From: Planctomycetaceae bacterium
GTDB taxonomy: Bacteria; Planctomycetota; Planctomycetia; Pirellulales; Pirellulaceae
Direction of reading: 5' to 3'
DNA: 64,000 bases
Assembly: GCA_012729315.1 (NCBI GenBank)
Contig: JAAYDI010000139.1
Coordinates: forward strand, 1-64,000
The translations under genes and the position numbers were made by a program. The first letter of the stretch is position 1, and every line of letters starts with the position of its first letter. Below the pieces are notes generated by a model, which saw only the letters and a program-made list of their open reading frames with translations, was not told where the DNA came from and did not search any database. This document shows, piece by piece, positions 1 through 6,971 of the stretch.

Positions 1-98
1 AGGCGGGGTCCCAGATGTAATCTACAGAGGCGGGGTAGAAGGCGCACAGAGCGGCGGGGTACCGCGGGGTCAAATAATCCGATCCGTTGGCCGCTTAA

Positions 99-416
99 TC
101 CTGTCAGCTAATTTGCGCCGTCGCAGTATTGATTCGTATCGCGTGCAGAGAACTCGAAGCCTTCTACCTTGCTGACTTGCAGGCGGTGGAGCAAGGACTC
201 GGCATCTCTGGAATCGCCGCTCAGCAAAATACCCGTAGGTTCCGTGATCCGGAACGGCTGAACTCGGCGAAGGAGGAACTTCGGACGTTGACGAAACATA
301 GGTACCAGCCAGTCGAGGGCTCCCGAGCGATTGGACCGTTCCTTGACCCGGAGAACGGTCGCTCCCGCAGCTTTCGGAATCTCGTCTTGGGGATTCGCCG
401 TTTGGTAGAAGCTTAA
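99..416 (+). pseudogene. DUF4276-like protein, C-terminal fragment
   Basis: The readable frame begins just after a stop at 96-98 and runs about 105 codons to TAA. It contains IACRELEAFYLADLQAVEQG, then a basic stretch (NTRRFRDPERL), KEELRTLTKHRYQPVEGSRA and a C-terminal NGRSRSFRNLVLGIRRL. From memory this matches the C-terminal half of DUF4276 proteins (CRELE, SRAIG and RSF landmarks). The N-terminal half is missing, and the only in-frame start is a TTG at 129 without a ribosome site, so I read it as a truncated remnant. DUF4276 genes are often paired with an AAA ATPase gene, but no such partner lies here. Family assignment is by recall only. Confidence 0.5.
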
Positions 417-456
417 GAGGACCGGGCAATATCGTCACGAGTTGGAGAGTACCATA

Positions 457-644
457 GGCCACCCGGTGGCGTCGCCCGGGAGAGCTGGGACCCACGCGCC
501 GCCCGCCACCCGGGAGCCTCTCAGCAGGATGCGCACAGGCCGGCGACGAATTCACCCAAAGGTGCGGTAGGTGGTCGGCCGGCTGGCGTGGCTGCCCGCA
601 GGCGGGGCAGCCACGCCAGCAGCGTGCCGACATTGAAGTGGTCG
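457..644 (-). pseudogene. Decayed partial duplicate of fur
   Basis: This stretch aligns by eye with the 3' part of the intact fur gene and its downstream flank (about 1690-2095), in the same orientation. It carries the HTH-coding part (SRPTVYRTLGEF in the intact gene) and then jumps to the end of the gene (CASCWEAPRRR). About 195 bp between 1787 and 1982 of the intact copy are missing, and the join falls in a short shared CAGNCCGG motif. Further small indels break the frame. It is therefore a duplicated, internally deleted, frameshifted copy about 1.3 kb from its parent. It is not expected to make a working repressor. Confidence 0.75.
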
Positions 645-907
645 AAACTTTTGGAGACAACACTATTGCGTGGGCTCCGAAGAGGTTGGTAGACTACGGG
701 TGTGTACCGGTTCCGCTGCCCGCCATCTTATTGCCCGTCTTTTCCTAGTCATCAGGTCAGGGGCAGCGACCAACACGCCACACGGCGAAGGGTGTCTTCG
801 CCCTGATAGATTGTGCCGTTAGAGCGCGGATGTTCGTTCGCATTTGCGCATTGCTCTGAATCGTGAACGTCGCTTCAATGCACGCGATTCCGGAGGAGGG
901 CAAGTCT

Positions 908-982
908 ATGCGATGGCTTCTTTCACTTTGTCTTGTCGGGCTGCTCGCCCAACAAGTTGCGGGGCAAGGTTACCGATCTTAG
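908..982 (+). pseudogene. 24-codon signal-peptide-like ORF
   Basis: A strong ribosome site (GGAGGAGGG, 892-900) sits 7 nt before an ATG that opens a frame of 24 codons: basic start MRW, hydrophobic core LLSLCLVGLLA, small residues before QGYRS, then TAG. The composition is that of a secretory signal peptide with nothing after it. It may be the 5' stub of a secreted-protein gene cut short by a nonsense mutation or deletion, or a short leader. It lies directly before the secreted protein at 1057. No downstream continuation was recognised. Confidence 0.35.
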
Positions 983-1056
983 CTGAACTTCAGCCGGTCC
1001 AGTTATGCCTGGGGAGCAACAGTAAGAGACAATCGTTTACTTGAAAGGGTTTCGCT

Positions 1057-1653
1057 ATGAACAAGCTGCTGTTTATCACGAGTGCTTTGATTCTCTGGTT
1101 CAGCGTAGTGACTGTTCAGTCAGGCGAGCCAGACCCGGACTATCGAATCAATGTAGTCAGGGAATGTCTTGGACTTTCTGAAGGCCCTGCAAATGCAGAG
1201 ATGCGCGCAAACTGGTTGTTGGTCTACAAGTACATGACTCAACCTAGGACGGTAGGTGTGATGGGGGTCGGGTTTTACGGACCGCCCACATTCTCCAAAC
1301 CGGAAGGCCACCTCGGAACGAGAGTTACTCGTCTCCAGAACCCCAACGACCCTGAGCAGAAGAGAGTGGCGAATATCTTGATCGCACAGCCTGTCCCCAA
1401 GGAGCGGACTGAGCACTACGCGGCTGTTTTGAAGCAGTGCTTTTTCGAGGGGTGGGCGGTCCACATTACCAGTGCGGCAACCGATGGTGGCGTTACTACC
1501 GTTACAGCTATGTGGCTTCCTGCCGTGAGAAGCCGAACGAACGGTCGGGCCAGTATCAACAACCCGCTGGTGGAAACATGGGAAGTGAAAGGGGAGGAGG
1601 CCAGACTGCTGAAAACGACATCACAAGGAGACGCCTACATTTCAACTCTCTGA
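1057..1653 (+). CDS. Secreted protein of unknown function
   Basis: The product is 198 aa. Residues 1-22 form a typical Sec signal peptide (MNKLLFITSALILWFSVVTV then QSGE). The mature part is mixed alpha/beta in composition with no motif I recognise. Single cysteines occur in ECLGLS and KQCFF. The start is supported by AAAGGG 8-9 nt upstream. Its base composition is closer to AT than that of the flagellar genes, and it lies among remnants (DUF4276 fragment, fur duplicate), which suggests a more recently exchanged segment. The neighbour downstream is fur on the opposite strand, and the two stops face each other. Function is unknown; an envelope or periplasmic location is inferred from the signal peptide alone. 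Confidence 0.75.
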   Translation: MNKLLFITSALILWFSVVTVQSGEPDPDYRINVVRECLGLSEGPANAEMRANWLLVYKYMTQPRTVGVMGVGFYGPPTFSKPEGHLGTRVTRLQNPNDPEQKRVANILIAQPVPKERTEHYAAVLKQCFFEGWAVHITSAATDGGVTTVTAMWLPAVRSRTNGRASINNPLVETWEVKGEEARLLKTTSQGDAYISTL

Positions 1654-1726
1654 ACGATTGTCGCACTGGGCCGGTGATTAGTTGCGGCGGCGCTCGGCCA
1701 CCCGGGTCAGGCGTCGCCTGGGAGGG

Positions 1727-2233
1727 CTAGGACCCGCGCGCCGCCCGCCGCCCGCGCCGCCGGGGAGCCTCCCAGCAGGATGCGCACAGTCCGGTGACGA
1801 TCAGCCGGTGGCCGGACACGCGGAAGTGATGCGCGTACGCCACCCGATCGCGCAGTGCCAGCAGTTCGTCACTCTGAAACTCGATCAGCCGCTGGCATCG
1901 CTGGCAGTGCAGGTGGTCGTGCTGCGGATATCCGTAATCGTGTTCGTAGACCGAGCGGCCGTCGAGCTCGAATTTGCGGAGCAGGCCGGCGTCGACGAAT
2001 TCACCCAAGGTGCGGTAGACGGTCGGCCGGCTGACATGGCGTGGCTGCCCGCGGCGGGGCAGGCGGGCCAGCAGCGTGTCGACATCGAAGTGGTCGTGCT
2101 GGTTGAACACGTACTCGACCAGGATCCGCCGTTGAGCCGTTTTGCGCATGCCCCGTGCGCAGAGATACTCCTCGAACCGCTCCCACGGCGTGAGTGCGAC
2201 GGGGACACGGTCAAACGCTTTGTCCTTGGCCAT
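1727..2233 (-). CDS. fur: Ferric uptake regulator family repressor
   Basis: The product is 168 aa, the usual size for Fur-family metal-dependent repressors. The N-terminal winged helix contains RKTAQRRILVEYV (about 30-43) and the recognition segment SRPTVYRTLGEFVDAGL (68-84). The dimerisation/metal domain has HDHLHCQRC (105-113), and a second pair C150/C153 completes a CxxC-CxxC structural zinc site. I start at the second ATG of the frame because AGGGGAG lies 5 nt upstream; the longer N-terminus is unsupported. An Arg-rich tail (residues 157-168) is longer than usual. It is a single gene with flgM about 190 bp upstream on the same strand. It probably controls iron uptake, although Zur or PerR specificity cannot be excluded. 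A decayed copy lies at 457-644. Confidence 0.92.
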   Translation of the reverse strand: MAKDKAFDRVPVALTPWERFEEYLCARGMRKTAQRRILVEYVFNQHDHFDVDTLLARLPRRGQPRHVSRPTVYRTLGEFVDAGLLRKFELDGRSVYEHDYGYPQHDHLHCQRCQRLIEFQSDELLALRDRVAYAHHFRVSGHRLIVTGLCASCWEAPRRRGRRAARGS

Positions 2234-2426
2234 GGTGCTCCCCTGCGCCCACGCGACCCTCGGCACAGAGCGCCGGCTGCCGGCTCGTACGAGAAGGAAA
2301 TCAGCCACGCTGCGATGGCCTGGAATCCGCCAGTTCAGTCACCAACTCCACCTCGATTTTAGCCCCGGTGCCCCCACCCGTCCACGCGGCCTCGAAAAGA
2401 TGTGACCTGGCCGCGCGGCCCTCCGA

Positions 2427-2708
2427 TCAGACGCTGATTTCGTCCAGCAACCGGCCGACTGCAATGTCCAGCTTCTCCGGCGTCTCGTACGTTCCCGCCT
2501 CAATCGCAGCACGAATCTCGGCGACGCGATCGGCACGAACGTCGGGAATGTCCCGGATGCGGCTGACCATGTCCGCTTCGCGTGAGATATCCAACTGATC
2601 GGCTCCCATCGTGTAACCGCACTGCGCCGTCGACTGCGAAGCCGCTGCGCGGTGCGGCGCATTGATCGGCTGTGGGCCATGTACGTGAGTTGGTCCGTGG
2701 ATCTGCAT
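2427..2708 (-). CDS. flgM: Anti-sigma-28 factor FlgM
   Basis: The product is 93 aa. FlgM binds the flagellar sigma factor FliA until the hook-basal body is finished and is then exported, releasing late-gene transcription. The C-terminal sigma-binding part is recognisable: SRIRDIPDVRADRVAEIRAA followed by IEAGTYETPEKLD and AVGRLLDEI. The N-terminus (about 35 residues, His/Pro/Gln-rich) is disordered in character, as usual. The start is supported by GGGGGAGAG about 8 nt upstream. It stands alone, 12 kb from fliA, so the anti-sigma gene is separated from the main flagellar locus. No clear sigma-28 promoter was found in the 250 bp upstream. Confidence 0.82.
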   Translation of the reverse strand: MQIHGPTHVHGPQPINAPHRAAASQSTAQCGYTMGADQLDISREADMVSRIRDIPDVRADRVAEIRAAIEAGTYETPEKLDIAVGRLLDEISV

Positions 2709-3832
2709 CGTCCGTCTCTCCCCCGTGCACAGATCAGCTCGCCGTGGATGCTACCCGCACATGCAGATAAGTCAGGTTACCGCCGACAAGCGTGGTCTGC
2801 CAGTGTCCATCCAAATCTAATTCATCACGGGACGGCGCTTTGCATTCCGTCCCTTAATCATAGGTCAACGCTTTCTCGTCGGCGTCGCATTCCGTGTCGA
2901 GGGAGATGCTTCCGGTGCTGCCAAGTGACTGTCGCGAACGCGGTCACGAAAGCACCCATCTTATCGGCCCGCAAACGCGCGCCAGCCGACGGAATTCGTT
3001 GGACATCTTTCTGTACCGTTCACCCCTGCTGCTTGCGCCTGTGCAATCTTTGTCGAATGGCGGCGATACAGCACCGCAAACCGATCCTGCGTGCGGCAAC
3101 CAGGCAACGCCGTGTGGCACTGCTGCGACAACTGTCGGATTATCGCGTCATCGTCGCACCCGGGCGGACGGTCGTCCGCTCAGTGCTGGCCTCCATTCCA
3201 GCTGGCCTCCATTCCAGGATGTGCACCCGACGCACAGGAGAGGAGAAGGTGTCCTGCCAGTCCTCCATGTTGTTCGGCCTGACAACGTTGTTACGCAACT
3301 GACGCGTCGAAGGTTTGTGACGCCATCGAAAAAATCGTCGGGAACGGAGTATACGGCAACCCAAGAGGGCCAACAAGGTCAAATGAGTTGGGTGGCGGGG
3401 AGCGTCTGGGGGTTTGGGGCGTCTGGGTGGCTTGCGGGTGGCTTGTGCGTCTCGCGCATGCGACCCGCAACCGGCCTGCCCGTACCACCGCTTGGCGGCC
3501 GTCTCGACCGCGCCAACTATGCTCCTGAACGTCCCGTGCGCCGGCCACTCCCGCTCTGCCCTCGTGGTCGCGATGCCGGCTGGGGATGCGGGTGCGGGCC
3601 CGGCGCGTTAAAGTACAAGAATTCCTGCGGGAAACCGAAACAGTATTTATTGCTTCTTGCTTATTGCTATTACCAATCAGGGCAGGGCGCGAACAAATCG
3701 GACCGCCCACTCGTCTGAGAAAGTGGCGGTCGTGACATGAGCCGCTCTGACGCAGGAATCGCGGCGAACGGGATGTCGCCGCCAGGTTGTCGCAGGGAGT
3801 CGCGACGCTGTTCCCGAGGGAGACCGTCGCAA
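2709..3832. other. 1.1 kb stretch without a convincing gene
   Basis: Open frames here on both strands are Arg/Ser-rich and show no family motif or good ribosome site, so I treat them as chance. Visible structure: a 16-bp tandem duplication around 3186-3217 (GGCCTCCATTCCA twice), and a stem of TTGCGGGT (3432-3439) with ACCCGCAA (3463-3470). The stretch from 3600 to 3690 is unusually AT-rich for this window. It may hold the flgM promoter on its left side. Nothing else is seen. Confidence 0.5.
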
Positions 3833-4033
3833 ATGGCCAATGAAGCTTCGCCGCAAGTCCGGCTGATCCTGTGCGACAACGAAGGACTGGGCCGTCTGAG
3901 TGTTGGGCTGGAGTCGTTCTTTGAGTTCAGTTTTTCCCTGGCGGAAGATCTGCAGGATCTCGTGGCGCGCCACAAGGTGCACGTGCGCCCCCGCGGACCG
4001 CACAACCCGCCGCGGCGCCGCATGCTGCAATAA
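3833..4033 (+). CDS. Small conserved-looking protein of unknown function
   Basis: A 66-aa product is read from the internal ATG (MANEASPQVRLILCDNEG). It has a hydrophobic-acidic core, VGLESFFEFSFSLAEDLQDL, followed by a basic, proline-rich tail (RPRGPHNPPRRRM). The FFEFSFSLAEDL pattern reminds me of short planctomycete proteins of unknown role; this is recall, not a search. An upstream in-frame ATG at 3737 would add 32 Arg/Ser-rich residues that look non-coding. A weak GAGGGAG lies about 12 nt before the chosen start. No signal peptide or membrane segment. It is convergent with the esterase gene that follows. Confidence 0.5.
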   Translation: MANEASPQVRLILCDNEGLGRLSVGLESFFEFSFSLAEDLQDLVARHKVHVRPRGPHNPPRRRMLQ

Positions 4034-4093
4034 GCCGCACGCTGCAGTAAGCCAATAAGCCGGCGCTGCGGCAGGCGACCGTCTGTTTGCGGA

Positions 4094-6379
4094 TTACTTG
4101 CCGAGCAGCCAGTTGATGGCCGCCTGGAGCGACTGCGTGGCGTCGGCCGGGCCGGCCTGCAGAGCCTCCGGTGCGTTGGCGGCGCGGTAGGCACTGGCGA
4201 CGAGTTCCGGCGGTGCGTCTCCTTCGCCGGCCAGGAACAGCGGCGCCGGGGCGGCGACGGCCAGCATCCCGGGCAGGTCATCGTACTTGGCACCACCCGG
4301 AAGGAAGTTCGGGTCGTGGATCGCGGACACCTGGGCGAAGCGGAACCCGGCCGTATCGGCCGCCAGCCGCGCGATGCTGGTGCCCAGCAGCGCGCGGGCC
4401 GCCACGGCCCAGTGTCCAGCGCCGGGCAGGGCGAGCAGGTCGATCTCGGTGGACTGGTATTCTCCGTGCTGGAGGAACGCCGCCACGGTGGCGATGTCGT
4501 GGACCCGCTCGGCAAACACGGCCGGGTTATAGCCGAACGTGTAAGCGGCCGCCTCGCGCGGATTAGGCACGCGGCGCGTCTCCGTGAACGCTTCACCGGG
4601 CGGCAGGAACTCGCCCTGATACAGCAGGTCGACTCCGCACACACAGATACCGGCGGCCAGCAGCTGTTGCACCGCAGCGGTCGGCTGGCCGTCGGCGTCG
4701 ACCAGCGTCTGTTTCCCTTCCGGGCTGACGATCAGGCAGGTGCGGCCCGTGGGTGATTGCGGGCGCAGCAGGACCAGCGGCAACTGTTCCTGGGCGTGCT
4801 CCAGATCGGTGCCCGGCGCGAATCCGATCTGTTCGCGCGGCGTCAGCTTGCGGGTCAGCAGCCCTCGTACCGCTACGTGTGTGCCCTGCTCTTCCTGTGC
4901 CACGCACTCCCAGTGCTGGCCTGATGTGTCGGGGTCCAGCGGCCGCAGAATGGCGCGGATGCCGCGGCCCATCACGTCCTGGTACTGCCGCAGCGAATCG
5001 GCGTCGTGCGGCTCCAGAGCGCCCAGCTGCCGGGCCGCGTCCGCAGTCCACCAGGCCAGCAGCCGGCGTTCGAATTCGGGACCACCTTCTGGCTGCGGAT
5101 GCTCGGCGTCCCAAACCGTCAGCTCCTCCGCTGTCAGACGCTGGTAGTCCTCTTCCACCACCGGCTCCGACCACCCCAGCTGGAAGTGCGTATTGAGCCA
5201 GCTGTACATGGCCGCGCGGCTGACATAGTTGTAGTTGTGCAGAAAGTGAACCAGCGGCACCAGCTTCAACTGATCGGCCGCCTCGAACAGTGCGTAGTGA
5301 TTCTTGAGTTCGGGAAACCCTTTGGTTTCCATCTCCTTTGTCCAGTCGTTGGCGCCGGTCAGGAACAGCGGTTTGGGGGCGAACATCGCGGCGAACTCGA
5401 TGTTGCCTGTGCCCACGCGCAGCAGCGAGGCGTTTTCACAAGTACAGCCCCCCTGCATGGCCGTGGACACCATCACGGCCGGGCAGGCCACCTGGACCCG
5501 CGGATCGATGGCGCTCAACACAAACGTCTGCGTCCCGCCGCCGCTGGCTCCCGTGACGCCGATGCGCTGGGTGTCGACGTCGGGCAGTGCGAGGAGGAAA
5601 TCCAGGGCGCGAATCGAGTTCCAGGTCTGCAGCCCCATCGCCGACTGCAGGTGCGATTCTGCCTGCGGGCTGAACAGCCCCCAGTCCCGCGGACGGTTCA
5701 TCTCCGGCCGCTGGGTCTTGAATCCGTGGATGACGTCCAGCGTTATCTGCTGGCTGTCTGCGTAGCCAATCATGTCATAGTGGAACACGACGCAGCCCAT
5801 GCGGGCAAGCTGTACGCACCGCGACTGCAGCGGGCTGCGCCCACCGTCCGCAAAACGCTCCGCCCCCTGCACAATCTCCTTCTTGATCTCTTCGGGTCCG
5901 CAGTCGTAAAAACGCCCGTTCGTCCAGTGGCCGTGCGGGCACAACACGCCGGGGCAGCGGTCCTCCGGCTTCCCTTTCGGCCGGTAGAGGCTCCCCGTCA
6001 CGAAAAAGCCGGGGATGCTCTCGAAATACACCTTCTCGATCGTGTAATCGCCCTGGTCCCGCGGGCTGTGGATCACCGGATTAAGTGGCGTGCGAGCCGG
6101 CTCCGGCCACAGCCCGAGCGCCACGAGCAGCCGTTGCCGCACCTCGGCCGCCCGCGCCTCCCAGTGTTCGCGTGACGGCGAGACGGTGAAGGGGAAATAG
6201 CCATCGAGATCCCGCAGCGGTCCGAGACGCACGTCCGCCGGTTGCGCGCCGTCCGGCAACACACGCGGCGGTGCCGCCTGGAGTACGGTGGCGGGGATCA
6301 GCCCTGCCAGCACAATTCCCAGCAGGTTGTACAGGCAGCGGGTGCGGTCACGACCGACGAACAGACGTGTGCAGGACAT
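4094..6379 (-). CDS. Secreted acetyl-xylan-esterase-like alpha/beta hydrolase
   Basis: The product is 761 aa with an N-terminal signal peptide (hydrophobic LLGIVLAGLIPATVLQA, about 19-35). The first domain is an alpha/beta hydrolase related to acetyl xylan esterase/dienelactone hydrolase: oxyanion region PGVLCPHGHW (143-152), nucleophile elbow GVTGASGGG with Ser279, and a later APKPLFLTGANDWTKEME segment with the acid residue. It probably removes acetyl groups from plant or algal polysaccharide. The second half repeats part of the fold (DIATVAAFL, LLALPGAGHWAVAARALLG, APAPLFLAGEGD), but its elbow GAGHW lacks a serine, so it is probably non-catalytic. I prefer the ATG preceded by GGAG; an ATG 15 nt upstream is possible. 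The much longer open frame upstream overlaps the opposite-strand gene and is not used. Confidence 0.85.
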   Translation of the reverse strand: MSCTRLFVGRDRTRCLYNLLGIVLAGLIPATVLQAAPPRVLPDGAQPADVRLGPLRDLDGYFPFTVSPSREHWEARAAEVRQRLLVALGLWPEPARTPLNPVIHSPRDQGDYTIEKVYFESIPGFFVTGSLYRPKGKPEDRCPGVLCPHGHWTNGRFYDCGPEEIKKEIVQGAERFADGGRSPLQSRCVQLARMGCVVFHYDMIGYADSQQITLDVIHGFKTQRPEMNRPRDWGLFSPQAESHLQSAMGLQTWNSIRALDFLLALPDVDTQRIGVTGASGGGTQTFVLSAIDPRVQVACPAVMVSTAMQGGCTCENASLLRVGTGNIEFAAMFAPKPLFLTGANDWTKEMETKGFPELKNHYALFEAADQLKLVPLVHFLHNYNYVSRAAMYSWLNTHFQLGWSEPVVEEDYQRLTAEELTVWDAEHPQPEGGPEFERRLLAWWTADAARQLGALEPHDADSLRQYQDVMGRGIRAILRPLDPDTSGQHWECVAQEEQGTHVAVRGLLTRKLTPREQIGFAPGTDLEHAQEQLPLVLLRPQSPTGRTCLIVSPEGKQTLVDADGQPTAAVQQLLAAGICVCGVDLLYQGEFLPPGEAFTETRRVPNPREAAAYTFGYNPAVFAERVHDIATVAAFLQHGEYQSTEIDLLALPGAGHWAVAARALLGTSIARLAADTAGFRFAQVSAIHDPNFLPGGAKYDDLPGMLAVAAPAPLFLAGEGDAPPELVASAYRAANAPEALQAGPADATQSLQAAINWLLGK

Positions 6380-6508
6380 CACAGGGTACTCCATCAATGC
6401 AGGCCACGATCTCTCGCAGGCCGCTGCGGCCTGCGCGATCCGCCACCCTTTATAGGGCAACCGGCGCGCCGGTGCCACTACCAGCGTGGCCATGGTATGC
6501 TGTGCGCG

Positions 6509-6961
6509 ATGCAGAACTCCTCCGGCCAGCCAGACCCGCCACCCGCAGCGCACACGCAGCCGCCCAGCGCGCGGCGCTGGACGGACTGGCCCTGCTGCAC
6601 GCATTGCGGCCGGCCGCGGCTGACCGTCTGTCCCATCTGCGGCACGGCTGGCGATCAGTTCCGGCTGGCCGAATACCTGGCCCCGGCGGCACCCGTGCGC
6701 GGTACGCGCCGCGCGACGACCGGATCGCCAGAACCCGACGAGGTGGTGGTCGAGATCCTGCTCCTGTGCCCACAGTGCGACGAAGTCTTCCCCCCTCGCT
6801 TCTACCGGTACTGCCCCCAGTGCGGCCACGATGAGGGAACGGGGATGGACGTCCGGCCGACCGCCCCGCCACCGCTCCCCACAAGACCCCTGCTGGTCCT
6901 CGGCGGACTGATCACGTTCTTGGCCGCCCTGCTGCTCTACCTGCGCTGGGCCTTCCATTGA
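6509..6961 (+). CDS. Double zinc-ribbon protein with C-terminal membrane anchor
   Basis: The product is 150 aa. Two Cys pairs, CTHC (30-33) and CPIC (41-44), form a first zinc-ribbon. A second, CPQC (87-90) and CPQC (102-105), forms another. After a proline-rich linker comes one transmembrane segment (LLVLGGLITFLAALLLYL, about 128-145), so the ribbons should face the cytoplasm from a tail-anchored protein. It is divergent from the esterase gene, and the HD-GYP gene faces it from the right. Start choice is uncertain: ATGs at 6497 and 6509 are in frame and neither has a clear ribosome site. I know no function for this arrangement. Confidence 0.7.
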   Translation: MQNSSGQPDPPPAAHTQPPSARRWTDWPCCTHCGRPRLTVCPICGTAGDQFRLAEYLAPAAPVRGTRRATTGSPEPDEVVVEILLLCPQCDEVFPPRFYRYCPQCGHDEGTGMDVRPTAPPPLPTRPLLVLGGLITFLAALLLYLRWAFH

Positions 6962-6971
6962 TGGACCACGG

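Noticed and set aside
1-70. Four GGGGT repeats at the left edge
   Set aside because: Irregular spacing and only partial view at the window boundary.
844-1044. 66-codon open frame overlapping the signal-peptide stub
   Set aside because: Composition is atypical and the good ribosome site fits the other frame.
2961-2987. Exact sigma-28 -10 box (GCCGATAA on the minus strand) upstream of flgM
   Set aside because: No TAAA-like -35 at 15 nt, and it lies about 250 nt from flgM. Probably chance.
3432-3470. Hairpin TTGCGGGT/ACCCGCAA as a small RNA
   Set aside because: A single 8-bp stem with no promoter or terminator beside it; not enough support.
2894-3718. Long plus-strand open frame of 274 codons
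   Set aside because: Arg/Ser/Pro-rich, no motif, no ribosome site, and overlapping frames on the other strand are just as long.
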